NCBI GenBank assembly: GCA_024682835.1
Contig: JAIKYU010000108.1
Coordinates: 1-37,802, forward strand
Direction: 5' to 3'
DNA: 37,802 bases
Source of the DNA: Lachnospiraceae bacterium
GTDB lineage: Bacteria > Bacillota > Clostridia > Lachnospirales > Lachnospiraceae
Each line of letters opens with the position of its first letter. The first letter of the stretch is position 1. The notes under the pieces are model-generated. The model worked only from the letters and a program-made list of their open reading frames with translations. It had not been told where the DNA came from and made no database searches. Shown piece by piece: positions 25,820 to 35,564 of this stretch. Both the position numbers and the translations under genes were made by a program.

Positions 25820-26214
25820 AACGGAGTGCACTGCGCGAGCAGATATTTCTGCTGTTGTTCCGGATCGAGTTTAGCGATGCGGAACAGATGAAGGATCAGG
25901 AGTGTCTCTTTTTCTCCGAGGCAGATACGCCCTTTGCGGAGAGAGATATGCGCCAGATCCGTGAGAAATATGAGAAAATTGCGGACAGGCTGGAAGAGAT
26001 TGACCGGACGATCAACGACAGGACGGTCGGCTGGGATACAGACCGGATGAGCAAGGTGGATCTGACGATCATCCGGCTCGCAGTTTATGAAATTCTCTAT
26101 GACGATTCTGTGCCGGTGGGCGTCGCGATCAATGAGGCGGTCGAGCTCGCCAAGCGATACGGTCAGGATGAATCGCCGTCATTTGTAAACGGAGTGCTTG
26201 CAAAATTTGCATGA
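25816..26214 (+). CDS. nusB: Transcription antitermination factor NusB
   Basis: NusB acts with NusE (S10) in rRNA antitermination. The 132-residue product fits the all-helical family: REQIFLLLFRIEF at the start, WDTDRMSKVDLTIIRLAVYEIL and VPVGVAINEAVELAKRYGQ in the second half, ending SFVNGVLAKFA. The start overlaps the asp23 stop by 4 bases. The following 144 bases are non-coding up to ispA, where many relatives have xseA and xseB. Confidence 0.94.
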   Translation: MKRSALREQIFLLLFRIEFSDAEQMKDQECLFFSEADTPFAERDMRQIREKYEKIADRLEEIDRTINDRTVGWDTDRMSKVDLTIIRLAVYEILYDDSVPVGVAINEAVELAKRYGQDESPSFVNGVLAKFA

Positions 26215-26358
26215 GCATCTGCCCGGCTGAAACGATCCATCACTCTATCCGACGCATGTTCTGCGGGGGTTCCCAATTACGGAAGGTATTCACAGACTGC
26301 CATATGGCAAGGCGTGCGACATGCTGTTTCCTGTCCGCAAACGGAAAAGGAGGTGCGT
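26215..26358 (+). other. Intergenic gap between nusB and ispA, no gene seen
   Basis: No frame here has both a plausible start and family-like sequence. A 10-base palindrome GCCATATGGC occurs near 26301-26310. The last bases are the strong AAAAGGAGGTG ribosome binding site of ispA. I see no terminator and no clear promoter. Confidence 0.5.
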
Positions 26359-27276
26359 ATGACACGGGAAGATGTGGTGCAGAGGTTAAAGGACCGGGCG
26401 CGCGAAGCGGAGGAGATCATCCGTCGATATCTCCCCGCGGAGGAGGGGTTTAACCGCACCGTTGCGGAAGCAATGAATTACAGCGTTCTGGCCGGCGGGA
26501 AGAGGCTCAGGCCGATCCTGATGCGGGAGGCTTTCCGGTTGTATGACGGAACCGATGAGGCTGCGCTGCACCCGTTTATGGCGGCTATCGAGTTTATACA
26601 CACCTATTCACTGGTGCATGATGATCTTCCGGCGATGGACAACGACGACTACCGCCGCGGCAAGCCCACCACGCATAAGAAGTTTGGTGCCGGAATGGCC
26701 ACGCTCGCGGGCGACGGACTGCTCAACCACGCCTTTGAAACGGCATTTCTTGCATTTGATTTTCGGGAGACGGACGCCGGGCAGGCTGATGTTGTCCGGG
26801 CCCTGAGAATCCTCGCCGACAAAGCCGGAATTAACGGGATGATCGGCGGGCAGTGCGCGGATCTGAAGGCAGAGAAGGAAGAAAGCGGCGTGCGGACCCG
26901 CGACGAGCTGATCTACATCCACAAAAACAAGACCGCCGCCATGATTGAAAGCGCGCTGATGATCGGCGCGACCCTTGCAGGCGCCGCTAAGGAGGACGTT
27001 CGCAAAATGGAGCAGGCCGGCGAAAAAATCGGTCTTGCCTTCCAGATCAGGGATGATATTCTCGATGTGGAGGGAGACGCTTCCACCCTCGGCAAGGATA
27101 TCGGATCGGACGCGAAAAACGGAAAACTGACCTACGTCTCCATGTACGGGAGCGCACAGGCGAGAGAAGACGTGGAAAAACTGTCCGAAGAGGCGATCCG
27201 GCTGACTGCCGGTAACGGAGACGAACGGAATTTCCTGCAGGATCTGATTGAGTGGATGATCACCAGGGAGCTTTGA
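26359..27276 (+). CDS. ispA: Polyprenyl (farnesyl) diphosphate synthase
   Basis: This trans-prenyltransferase condenses IPP with allylic diphosphates, probably to farnesyl or geranyl diphosphate. The 305-residue product has both Asp-rich motifs, the first starting DDLPAMDNDD (88-97) and the second DDILD (232-236), together with GGKRLRP and the GKPTTHKKFG block. The four-residue insertion in the first motif (DDxxxxD) is that of short-chain bacterial enzymes. ATG 26359 has an ideal AAAAGGAGG site; the longer frame from 26314 is rejected. dxs begins 3 bases after its stop, joining two isoprenoid steps. Confidence 0.94.
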   Translation: MTREDVVQRLKDRAREAEEIIRRYLPAEEGFNRTVAEAMNYSVLAGGKRLRPILMREAFRLYDGTDEAALHPFMAAIEFIHTYSLVHDDLPAMDNDDYRRGKPTTHKKFGAGMATLAGDGLLNHAFETAFLAFDFRETDAGQADVVRALRILADKAGINGMIGGQCADLKAEKEESGVRTRDELIYIHKNKTAAMIESALMIGATLAGAAKEDVRKMEQAGEKIGLAFQIRDDILDVEGDASTLGKDIGSDAKNGKLTYVSMYGSAQAREDVEKLSEEAIRLTAGNGDERNFLQDLIEWMITREL

Positions 27277-27279
27277 TCC

Positions 27280-29160
27280 ATGTATCTGGAACAGATTGAG
27301 AAGGCGAATGATATCAAGAAACTCCCTGAATCCGCATATCCTGCTTTGGCGCAGGAGATTCGCGAGTTTATCATCGACCGGGTGAGTGAGCACGGCGGAC
27401 ATCTGGGATCCAATCTCGGCGTGGTGGAGCTCACCATGGCACTTCATCTGTTTCTGGATCTTCCGAAGGATCGGATCATCTGGGATGTGGGACACCAGTG
27501 TTATACGCATAAAATCCTGACAGGAAGGCAGCAGGGCTTTTCCAGGCTCAGGTGCCTGGATGGAATGAGCGGATTTCCGCGGCGCTCGGAGAGCGAGTGC
27601 GACGCGTATGATACGGGTCATTCCTCCACTTCTCTGTCAGCGGGCATCGGGATGGTCAAGGCCAGAGAGCTGGCCGGCGATAAATACACGGTGGTTTCCG
27701 TGATCGGAGACGGCTCCATGACCGGCGGACTTGCCTATGAGGCGCTGAATAATGCCTCAAAGCTTGAAACCAATTTCATCATCGTGCTGAATGACAACAA
27801 TATGTCCATTTCCGAGAATATCGGCGGGATGTCCAAATATCTAAATAATGTCCGGACCGCGGAAAAATATCTGAACCTGCGGGATGACGTTTACTATTCG
27901 ATCAAGGACAGAATGCCGCGCGCGGTCGACGGAATCCGCAGCGCCAAAAACTCTCTGAAGCAGCTGTTTGTTCCGGGACCGGGTATGGTGTTTGAAAATC
28001 TGGGCATCACCTACCTCGGGCCGGTGGACGGTCATGATATCAGGGCGATGCGCAAGGTCTTTCAGGAGGCCCGCAAGGTCAAGAAAGCGGTGATTGTCCA
28101 CGTCCTCACGCAGAAGGGCAGGGGGTATGAGCCGGCAGTCCGCCATCCTGCGCGTTTTCACGGGACAGGTCCCTTCCTCATTGAGACCGGTCTTCCCAGG
28201 AAGCAGAAGCAGGCAGCGGACTACACGGATGTCTTTTCTACCATCATGTGCAAGCTCGGACAGAGAGAGGAGCGTGTGGTTGCCATCACGGCAGCAATGA
28301 CGGACGGGACCGGTCTGAAACGGTTCCGCAATCTCTGTCCGGATCGCTTTTTTGACGTGGGTATCGCCGAGGGACATGCTGTGACCTTTGCCGCCGGAAT
28401 GGCGGCCGGCGGCTATCTTCCGGTGGTGGCGATTTACTCCTCGTTTTTGCAGCGCGCCTACGATGAGATCATGGAGGATGTGTGTCTCCAGAATCTCCCT
28501 GTGATTTTTGCCATCGACAGAGCGGGACTGGTCGGGCGGGACGGAGAAACGCATCACGGAATTTTCGATCTGTCCTATCTTTCCCAGATGCCGGGGCTTA
28601 CTGTTATGGCACCGAAGAACAAGTGGGAACTCTCTGATATGATGAAATTTGCGGTCAGTCTTCATGCGCCTGTCGCGATCCGCTATCCGCGCGGTACCGC
28701 GTATGCCGGTCTTAAGGAACACCGGGAGAAGATCCAGTACGGCAAAGCGGAGCTGATCGAGGAGGAACGGGACATCTGCCTGTTTGCTCTTGGTAATATG
28801 GTCGAGACCGCCGAGCAGGTACGGACGATTCTCAAGCGGTGCGGTTATTCCGTGAGCCTTGTCAACGCGCGTTTTATGAAGCCGCTGGATGTGGAGATGA
28901 TCTCTCGCCTGGCCATGACGCACCAGCTTTTTGTGACAATGGAGGAGAATATCGCAGCCGGAGGCTTTGGAGAGAGCGTAAGGGCAGAGCTCTATGATAC
29001 GGCACCGGGGGTTAAGGTCATGACGGTCGCGATCAGGGATCGCTTTGTACCGCACGGGGATGTCGAGGAGCTGCGCAGACTTCTTGGCATCGATGCGGAT
29101 TCCGTCGCGGAGCGCATTCTCTGTTTTATGAAAACCAGACGACCGGCCGCGGACAGGTGA
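27280..29160 (+). CDS. dxs: 1-deoxy-D-xylulose-5-phosphate synthase
   Basis: DXS joins pyruvate and glyceraldehyde 3-phosphate with thiamine diphosphate, the first step of the MEP route. The 626-residue product has the DVGHQCYTHKILTGR block, the ThDP motif GDGSMTGG (143-150), and the pyrimidine-domain GIAEGHAV with catalytic Glu 364. It also has the DRAGLVGRDGETHHG segment, and the C-terminal transketolase domain. AGGGAG is 9 bases before the ATG. The adjacent ispA and, farther away, ispE complete the set of isoprenoid genes in the window. Confidence 0.97.
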   Translation: MYLEQIEKANDIKKLPESAYPALAQEIREFIIDRVSEHGGHLGSNLGVVELTMALHLFLDLPKDRIIWDVGHQCYTHKILTGRQQGFSRLRCLDGMSGFPRRSESECDAYDTGHSSTSLSAGIGMVKARELAGDKYTVVSVIGDGSMTGGLAYEALNNASKLETNFIIVLNDNNMSISENIGGMSKYLNNVRTAEKYLNLRDDVYYSIKDRMPRAVDGIRSAKNSLKQLFVPGPGMVFENLGITYLGPVDGHDIRAMRKVFQEARKVKKAVIVHVLTQKGRGYEPAVRHPARFHGTGPFLIETGLPRKQKQAADYTDVFSTIMCKLGQREERVVAITAAMTDGTGLKRFRNLCPDRFFDVGIAEGHAVTFAAGMAAGGYLPVVAIYSSFLQRAYDEIMEDVCLQNLPVIFAIDRAGLVGRDGETHHGIFDLSYLSQMPGLTVMAPKNKWELSDMMKFAVSLHAPVAIRYPRGTAYAGLKEHREKIQYGKAELIEEERDICLFALGNMVETAEQVRTILKRCGYSVSLVNARFMKPLDVEMISRLAMTHQLFVTMEENIAAGGFGESVRAELYDTAPGVKVMTVAIRDRFVPHGDVEELRRLLGIDADSVAERILCFMKTRRPAADR

Positions 29161-29167
29161 AAGGTCG

Positions 29168-29926
29168 ATGAAGAAACGGCTGGATGTGTTGCTCACGGAG
29201 CGCGGACTGGCTTCCAGCAGGGAGCGCGCCAGAGCATATATTATGGAGGGTGTGGTCTTTGTCAACGGACAGCGTGAGGATAAACCCGGGAGCTTTTTTG
29301 ATCCGGACAAAATCCGTGAGCTGATCGTCAAGACCGATCCGATTCCTTACGTCAGTCGCGGAGGACTGAAGCTGGCCCGTGCACTCGACTTTTTTTCCAT
29401 CTCTGTTGAAGGGCTGGTCTGTCTGGATATCGGCGCTTCTACAGGGGGATTTACCGACTGCCTCCTTCAGAACGGAGCCGGACGTGTCTACAGTGTGGAT
29501 TCCGGCACCAACCAGTTGGATTGGAAGATCAGGAGCGACGAGCGGGTAGTTTGCATGGAAAAGACCAATTTCCGCTATATGAGTCCGGAGGATCTGCCGG
29601 AACAGGTGGATTTTGCCTGTGCGGATGTCTCTTTTATTTCCCTCACAAGGATTATTCCGCCTGCAAAAGCGCTTCTGAAGGATCATTCACTGATGGTATG
29701 CCTGATCAAACCGCAATTTGAAGCGGGGAGGGAACTGGTCGGAAAAAACGGGATCATCCGTGATCCCGCGGTACAGCAGGCCACGGTGGATAAGATCTGC
29801 AGCTTCTGCGGGGAAACCGGTTTTGAAGTCATCGGTGTGACGGAGTCGCCGATCCGCGGTGCGGAAGGAAACCGCGAGTTTTTGTTGTGTATAAGAAAGA
29901 GGGGGCAGGAATGGAACGGTTTGTGA
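29168..29926 (+). CDS. tlyA: TlyA family rRNA 2'-O-methyltransferase
   Basis: TlyA proteins methylate ribose at specific cytidines of rRNA; some were once described as hemolysins. The 252-residue product has an N-terminal S4 RNA-binding domain (RLDVLLTERGLASSRERAR, about 1-60) and an FtsJ-like methyltransferase with the SAM loop DIGASTGG (87-94), VYSVDSGTNQL, and CADVSFISL. The short S4-FtsJ layout and the position between dxs and nadK match clostridial members. It overlaps nadK by 16 bases. Which rRNA is targeted is not shown by the sequence. Confidence 0.93.
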   Translation: MKKRLDVLLTERGLASSRERARAYIMEGVVFVNGQREDKPGSFFDPDKIRELIVKTDPIPYVSRGGLKLARALDFFSISVEGLVCLDIGASTGGFTDCLLQNGAGRVYSVDSGTNQLDWKIRSDERVVCMEKTNFRYMSPEDLPEQVDFACADVSFISLTRIIPPAKALLKDHSLMVCLIKPQFEAGRELVGKNGIIRDPAVQQATVDKICSFCGETGFEVIGVTESPIRGAEGNREFLLCIRKRGQEWNGL

Positions 29927-30711
29927 TGGTGGTCAATCGGGAAAAAGACCCTGAACTGATGGTGGCAAAGCATATTTCCGAGCAGCTTCATAAGCTGGGA
30001 AAGAGCTGCGTGATCGCGGAACATCATGAGCTTCCGGCGGACGCGGAGTGCATGATTGTGCTCGGCGGGGACGGAACGCTCTTAAGCGCCGCAAGACTTG
30101 CAAGGGAAATGGGAATCCCGATTCTCGGCGTCAATCTGGGCACATTGGGTTTCCTTGCCGAGGTGGAACAATCCGGTATCGATGATGCGATGCGCCGTCT
30201 GGCAGAAGGAAAATTCATGATTGAGGAGCGGATGATGATCCGCGGAACGGTAAAGGGCAGGCAGGCCGGCGCCGTGAATGACATCGTCATTACACGCTGC
30301 GGATCTCTTCAGGTGATTCCGCTGAAGGTGCAGGTCAATGACATGGATCTCACCACCTATCAGTCGGACGGCATCATTGTATCCACCCCGACCGGCTCCA
30401 CCGGATACAGCCTGTCAGCGGGCGGACCGATCGTGTCGCCCTCTGCACGGTCCATTCTCCTGACGCCGATTTCACCGCACAATCTGTCCCATCGCAGCAT
30501 CGTGCTCTCTCCGGAGGACAAAATCCGGGTGGAGATCGGAAAAGCCAGGGGCGGTGGCACGCTCTCAGTGGAGGCCGATTTTGACGGCAACATCCGTGTA
30601 CCGATGGAGACGGGAGAATTTATAGAGATTACCAGTTCGGAGGAGGTCACCAGAATCATCCGGCTTAAACAGGTGAGCTTCCTTGAATCACTGCGCAGGA
30701 AACTGGCCTGA
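29911..30711 (+). CDS. nadK: NAD kinase
   Basis: NAD kinase makes NADP from NAD. The 266-residue product has the GGDGT motif (52-56), VNLGTLGFLAEVE, and PTGSTGYS (160-167) with SAGGPI, all diagnostic. ATG 29911 (MERFVMVV) is used because AGAGGGGG precedes it; the frame could open farther upstream inside tlyA. It overlaps the tlyA end. In many Firmicutes argR follows, but here recN begins 16 bases later. Confidence 0.95.
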   Translation: MERFVMVVNREKDPELMVAKHISEQLHKLGKSCVIAEHHELPADAECMIVLGGDGTLLSAARLAREMGIPILGVNLGTLGFLAEVEQSGIDDAMRRLAEGKFMIEERMMIRGTVKGRQAGAVNDIVITRCGSLQVIPLKVQVNDMDLTTYQSDGIIVSTPTGSTGYSLSAGGPIVSPSARSILLTPISPHNLSHRSIVLSPEDKIRVEIGKARGGGTLSVEADFDGNIRVPMETGEFIEITSSEEVTRIIRLKQVSFLESLRRKLA

Positions 30712-30727
30712 GCGGCAGGGAGGGACG

Positions 30728-32440
30728 ATGCTGCAAAGTCTGCATATCAAGAATCTTGCACTGATCAGCGAGGAGGAGATCACCTTCGGAGAGGGCTTAA
30801 ACATTCTGACCGGCGAAACAGGTGCCGGCAAATCTGTGGTGATCGGATCGGTCAACCTTGCGTTGGGCGCCCGCGCCGATGCGGATATGATCCGCTCCGG
30901 CGAATCCTTTGCCCTGTCGGAGCTGTCCTTTCTGCTTGATGAAGAACAGAAAAAACGTGTCGTCGCCATGGGCTTTACGGTCGAGGAAGACGATACCCTG
31001 CTGATATCCCGCAAAATTGCACCCGGTAAGAGCACCTGCCGCGTGAACGGGGAGACGGTGACGACCGCCAGATTAAAGGAACTGGCGGAGGTGCTGATCC
31101 ACATTCACGGCCAGAACGACCAGGCCTCTCTGTTGCGAGTGTCAAAGCAGAAGGAACTGCTCGACGAGTATTGCGGAGAAAAGCTGAAGACGGCTCTGGA
31201 TGAGATGCGCGGACTGTATGAGGTCTACCGGGAGACGGAACGGACGCTTGCGGAGACGGAAATGGACGCAGGCGCACGCCTTCGGGAAATGGATCTGCTC
31301 CGCTACGAGATCGATGAGATCCGCGGGGCGAATCTTCGAGAGGGAGAGGAGGAACAGCTGGACAGGGATTTTCGTCGGATGTCCAACGCCAGAAGGATAG
31401 GAGACGCGATTGGCAGCGCCAGTGCGTCACTTTTCGGGACGGGATCCGGGAATGACGGTTTCTCGGAAGCGGTGAGCCGTGCGTACAGAGAACTCTCTCA
31501 GGTGATGAATCTCGATGAGAGCCTGGAGCCGATCGCAGACCAGCTGAGCGACATTGACAGCATGCTGCAGGATCTCTCACGGGCCATGGCGGACGCGCAG
31601 GAGAGCCTTATTTATGACGAACAGCAATTCAGGGATACACAGGAACGCCTTGATTTTCTGCGCAGACTGCAGGACAAGTATGGGGATACGACAAACGACA
31701 TCCTGAAAGCCGCCGACGAGCGGGAACGGCGGTATGAATTCCTGAATGATCTGGAAGAGAGGAAAAAGGAGGCGACAGCAGAGCAGGAACGACTCCTTCA
31801 GAAGATGCGTGCGCAGTGTGACAAAATCACGAGCCTTAGAAAGAGCGGAGCCGGAGAACTATCCGAGCGGATCCGTACCTCCCTTGTGGACTGCAATTTT
31901 CTTGATGTACGGTTTGAAATCGTGGTGGAAGAGCAGCAGGAATCCCTTCACGCCGACGGCTGGGACACCGTGCGATACGACATTCAGACCAACCCCGGGG
32001 AAGCCATGCGGGAGCTCTCCTCCATTGCCAGCGGCGGCGAGCTCTCCAGGATCATGCTGGGCATCAAAACGGTGCTCGCGGATCAGAAGGATACGCCGAC
32101 CCTGATCTTTGATGAAATTGATGCGGGCATCAGCGGCAAGACAGCCTGGAAGGTCGCGGAAAAGCTGGGAACTCTCGGCCATGGTCACCAGATCATCTGC
32201 ATCACCCATCTTCCGCAGATCGCAGCGATGGCGGACGAACATTTCTGTATCGAGAAAAATTCAGAGGGGGGCCGCACGTACACGCGGGTACGCGCGCTTG
32301 ATGAGCAGGAGAGCATCGATGAACTGGCACGACTTCTGTCCGCAGACGAGGTGACGGACGAGGTCAGACAGAATGCAATACAGCTGAAGGAACGAGCGAC
32401 CAAAGGAAGAAAACGGAAAGCGGGGAACAGAGCATCATGA
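30728..32440 (+). CDS. recN: DNA repair protein RecN
   Basis: RecN is an SMC-like ATPase acting at double-strand breaks. The 570-residue product has Walker A TGETGAGKS (28-36), a central coiled-coil region with heptads (about 150-350), and the C-terminal ATPase half with SGGELSRIMLGI (signature) and LIFDEIDAGISG (Walker B). GGGAGGG is just before ATG 30728; a longer frame from 30683 would overlap nadK and lacks a binding site. The stop overlaps the next gene by four bases (ATGA). Confidence 0.96.
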   Translation: MLQSLHIKNLALISEEEITFGEGLNILTGETGAGKSVVIGSVNLALGARADADMIRSGESFALSELSFLLDEEQKKRVVAMGFTVEEDDTLLISRKIAPGKSTCRVNGETVTTARLKELAEVLIHIHGQNDQASLLRVSKQKELLDEYCGEKLKTALDEMRGLYEVYRETERTLAETEMDAGARLREMDLLRYEIDEIRGANLREGEEEQLDRDFRRMSNARRIGDAIGSASASLFGTGSGNDGFSEAVSRAYRELSQVMNLDESLEPIADQLSDIDSMLQDLSRAMADAQESLIYDEQQFRDTQERLDFLRRLQDKYGDTTNDILKAADERERRYEFLNDLEERKKEATAEQERLLQKMRAQCDKITSLRKSGAGELSERIRTSLVDCNFLDVRFEIVVEEQQESLHADGWDTVRYDIQTNPGEAMRELSSIASGGELSRIMLGIKTVLADQKDTPTLIFDEIDAGISGKTAWKVAEKLGTLGHGHQIICITHLPQIAAMADEHFCIEKNSEGGRTYTRVRALDEQESIDELARLLSADEVTDEVRQNAIQLKERATKGRKRKAGNRAS

Positions 32441-33105
32441 CCATTGATCCATCCAACCTGACGGAGAGCGTCATGGAGAGCCTGAACCGCATACCGGATA
32501 TCAGCCTCTCGGACATTCCGAATATCGATCTCTACATGGATCAGCTGACCACCTTCATGGATGAGCAGCTCTCCCACACGACGCGCTATCCGGGAGAGGA
32601 CAAGGTCCTCACCAAAATGATGATCAACAACTACGCCAAAAACGACCTTCTCCCCCCGCCGATCCGGAAAAAGTATTCCAGGGATCACATGATTCTGTTG
32701 ATCTTTATCTACTACTACAAGAACATTCTGTCCATCAATGACATTCAGCGATTAATCGAGCCGTTGAAGGAACGGTTTCATATCAGCGACACGGAGAAGC
32801 TGACGCTTTCGGATATCTACACGGAAATCTGTGAACTGGAAAAGAGTCAGATGGAATCCACCAAAGAAGACATCCGGCAGAAGATCGCCAGATCAGAGAA
32901 AACCTTTGCGGATGCACCGGAGGAATATCGGGAAAGAATGCAGATGTTTTCTCTGATATCGATGCTTTCTTATGACGTCTACATCAAAAAACTGCTGATT
33001 GAAAAAATCATCGACGGATTTGAGGAGCCGCAGGGCAAAAAAACGCAGGGAAAACAGGAAGGAAAAAGAAAGCGACGCCAGATGAACAAGCAGGAAAGGG
33101 ATTAA
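32437..33105 (+). CDS. DUF1836 domain protein
   Basis: A 222-residue protein matching DUF1836: DIPNIDLYMDQLTTFMDEQL, then TKMMINNYAKNDLLPPPIRKKYSRDH split around the conserved NNY and KKYSR, and HMILLIFIYYYKNILSINDI. The helical pattern resembles a MerR-like DNA-binding fold, so a regulatory role is possible but unproven. The C terminus is very basic (GKQEGKRKRRQMNKQERD). It overlaps the recN stop (ATGA) and ends 6 bases before pcrA, so it is probably cotranscribed with both. Confidence 0.8.
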   Translation: MTIDPSNLTESVMESLNRIPDISLSDIPNIDLYMDQLTTFMDEQLSHTTRYPGEDKVLTKMMINNYAKNDLLPPPIRKKYSRDHMILLIFIYYYKNILSINDIQRLIEPLKERFHISDTEKLTLSDIYTEICELEKSQMESTKEDIRQKIARSEKTFADAPEEYRERMQMFSLISMLSYDVYIKKLLIEKIIDGFEEPQGKKTQGKQEGKRKRRQMNKQERD

Positions 33106-33111
33106 CCGATC

Positions 33112-35550
33112 ATGTCCATTTACGATACACTCAATCCGGAACAGAGGAAGGCCGTAGAACAGACGGAAGGGCCGGTTCTGATCCTTGCCGGCGCCGGGTC
33201 CGGGAAAACCAGAGCGCTCACACACCGGGTGGCCTTTTTGATTGCAGAGTGCGGCGTCAATCCGTGGAATATTCTGGCACTCACCTTTACCAATAAGGCG
33301 GCGGGGGAGATGCGGGAGCGCGTGGACCGGATGGTCGGCTTCGGCGCGGAGAGCATCTGGGTGAGCACCTTTCACTCCCTGTGCGTAAGGATTCTTCGTC
33401 GCCATGCGGAGCTTCTGGGATACCGGGATCATTTTGTCATCTATGACAGCGATGATTCCAAAGCGCTGCTCAAGTCAATCTGCAAAACCCACGAGCTTGA
33501 ACGCGAGTTTCTCAAGGTTCGGCAAATTCAGAATGCCATCAGCCATGCCAAGGACAATCTTATCGGACCGGCGGATTATCTGTCACAGGGTGGCGCGGAA
33601 TCCAGGGACATTTTGATTGCAAAAGCCTATGAGGAGTATGAGAAGGCATTGAAGGAAAACAATGCCATGGATTTTGATGATCTGCTGCTGCAGACCGTAC
33701 TCCTTTTCCAGAAGAATCCGGAGGTGCTGGAAAGCTATCAGGAACGCTTTCGCTACATTCATGTGGACGAATATCAGGACACCAACAATGCCCAGTTTGA
33801 GTTGATCCGCCTTCTTGCGGCAAAATATCGCAATCTCTGCGTGGTGGGGGATGACGATCAATCCATTTATCGCTTCAGAGGCGCGAATATCCGCAATATT
33901 CTTGATTTCGAAAAAAACTATCCGGATGCGGAAGTCATCTACATGGAGCAGAATTACCGTTCCACCGGCAATATTCTCAAAGCGGCAAATGCCGTGATTA
34001 AGAACAATCGTTCACGAAAGGACAAGTCTCTCTGGACCGAGGAGGAGGAAGGGAACGCGATTCGTCACCACCGTTTCCGGACAGCCTACGAAGAGGCGAA
34101 ATTCATTGCACGGGAAGTGGCCGCGTCAAAACGCCTGCGGGGAGAAACATACAGTGACATGGCCGTTCTCTACCGCACCAATGCGCAGTCCCGGATTCTG
34201 GAAGAACAATTTGTGAGGGAGGGGATCCCCTACACCCTGGTCGGCGGTGTCAATTTCTATGCCAGAAAAGAAATCAAGGATATACTGGCCTATCTGCGCG
34301 TTGTGGCCAACGCGGATGACGATCTCTCCGTGCGCCGTATCCTCAATGTGCCCGCCCGGGGTATCGGCGCGACGACCATCACCCATGTCGAACGCTATGC
34401 CGCTGCAAACGGACAGCGTCTCTTTGAGGCTCTGCGGGAGGCTGACCGGATTCCCGGCGCGGAGAGAAGTGTACAGAAGCTGACAGGCTTCGTTGATATG
34501 ATCCTCGCGTTTCGGACAAAGGCCCGCTCCTACTCGCTGCCGGATCTGATGAGGGATATCCTGGATACAGTGAATTACCGGGAATACCTGCAGAAGGAGT
34601 CAGAAAAGGATGAGAGCGGTGATAATGACAGGGAAGCCAACGTGGAGGAACTTATCTCCAAGCTTGTGGATTATGAGGAAAAGGAGGAGGAACCGACCCT
34701 TACCGGTTTTCTCGAAGAGGTGGCTCTGATTGCGGATATTGATTCCGTGGACGGAAATGATGACCGTGTCCTGCTCATGACCCTTCACAGCGCAAAAGGA
34801 CTGGAATTTGAACGTGTCTACATCACCGGCATGGAGGAAAACCTGTTCCCCGGATATATGACCCTGGAAGCGGAAGCGACTGATCCGGGCGCCATGGAGG
34901 AGGAACGTCGTCTGGCTTACGTGGGGATTACCAGAGCCAGACGGATCCTGACACTGACAGCTGCCATGGAACGGATGATCAATGGCAAAAGAAATTACAA
35001 CGAGGTCAGCCGGTTCGTCAGGGAGATTCCCAAATCCCTGTTGGAGGATATCCGGGGAGAAAGTCTACCGGAGACGGATGATGCTTTTCCGTTTGATGTA
35101 GAGAGCACAGGGTTTCCGGCAGAAATCCGGAAGGAAGACATACAGGACGTGAATCCGTCGGTCGCCAGTGCATTTGCCATGGCAATCGGCGCAAGGCGTG
35201 GAAAGAGTGAGGCGATTGAGCACGAACCGGGCAGCAGCATCTACGGCATGAAGAAAAGACCCCGAGCTGAGATCGGTAAGCCGATCAGACGTGCCGTACC
35301 GGACAAAAAGCCATACTCGAGAGCCGGTGCGGCTGCGGGACAGACAGGACTTGCCGGATTGAGCAAAGGAATACCGCAGGGAACGGAAATAGACTACAAA
35401 GAGGGCGATCGCGTAAGGCATGTGAAATACGGGGACGGGACGGTGCTGACGATGGAGACCGGACCGAAGGACGTCAAGGTCACGGTTACGTTTGACACAT
35501 GCGGTCAGAAAATTATGTATGCCGGGTTCGCAAGGTTGAAGAAAATCTGA
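33112..35550 (+). CDS. pcrA: ATP-dependent DNA helicase PcrA/UvrD
   Basis: PcrA is a superfamily 1A 3'-5' DNA helicase for repair and plasmid replication. The 812-residue product has the Q motif LNPEQRKAV, Walker A AGAGSGKT (26-33), Walker B DEYQDT (219-224), GDDDQSIYRFRGA (motif III), EQNYRST (motif IV), TLHSAKGLEFERVYI (motif V) and VGITRARRIL (motif VI). The C terminus ends with a Tudor-like domain (GDRVRHVKYGDGTVL), as in Firmicutes PcrA. A GGAAAGGG ribosome binding site precedes the ATG by about 12 bases. No ligA follows. Confidence 0.96.
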   Translation: MSIYDTLNPEQRKAVEQTEGPVLILAGAGSGKTRALTHRVAFLIAECGVNPWNILALTFTNKAAGEMRERVDRMVGFGAESIWVSTFHSLCVRILRRHAELLGYRDHFVIYDSDDSKALLKSICKTHELEREFLKVRQIQNAISHAKDNLIGPADYLSQGGAESRDILIAKAYEEYEKALKENNAMDFDDLLLQTVLLFQKNPEVLESYQERFRYIHVDEYQDTNNAQFELIRLLAAKYRNLCVVGDDDQSIYRFRGANIRNILDFEKNYPDAEVIYMEQNYRSTGNILKAANAVIKNNRSRKDKSLWTEEEEGNAIRHHRFRTAYEEAKFIAREVAASKRLRGETYSDMAVLYRTNAQSRILEEQFVREGIPYTLVGGVNFYARKEIKDILAYLRVVANADDDLSVRRILNVPARGIGATTITHVERYAAANGQRLFEALREADRIPGAERSVQKLTGFVDMILAFRTKARSYSLPDLMRDILDTVNYREYLQKESEKDESGDNDREANVEELISKLVDYEEKEEEPTLTGFLEEVALIADIDSVDGNDDRVLLMTLHSAKGLEFERVYITGMEENLFPGYMTLEAEATDPGAMEEERRLAYVGITRARRILTLTAAMERMINGKRNYNEVSRFVREIPKSLLEDIRGESLPETDDAFPFDVESTGFPAEIRKEDIQDVNPSVASAFAMAIGARRGKSEAIEHEPGSSIYGMKKRPRAEIGKPIRRAVPDKKPYSRAGAAAGQTGLAGLSKGIPQGTEIDYKEGDRVRHVKYGDGTVLTMETGPKDVKVTVTFDTCGQKIMYAGFARLKKI

Positions 35551-35564
35551 ATCTGTGTTACGAT
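35536..35564 (+). promoter_or_regulatory. Candidate promoter of the small membrane protein gene
   Basis: TTGAAG (35536-35541), 17 bases, TACGAT (35559-35564) with an extended TG. It overlaps the last codons of pcrA and precedes the next ATG by about 100 bases. Confidence 0.45.

Noticed and set aside
26211..26453. Plus-strand frame of 80 codons between nusB and ispA
   Set aside because: It runs into ispA in another frame, has Gly/Arg/Cys-rich random composition and no binding site. It is not a remnant of xseB as far as I can see.
27841..29331. Minus-strand frame of 496 codons opposite dxs
   Set aside because: Shadow of dxs and the start of tlyA; no start signal or family resemblance.
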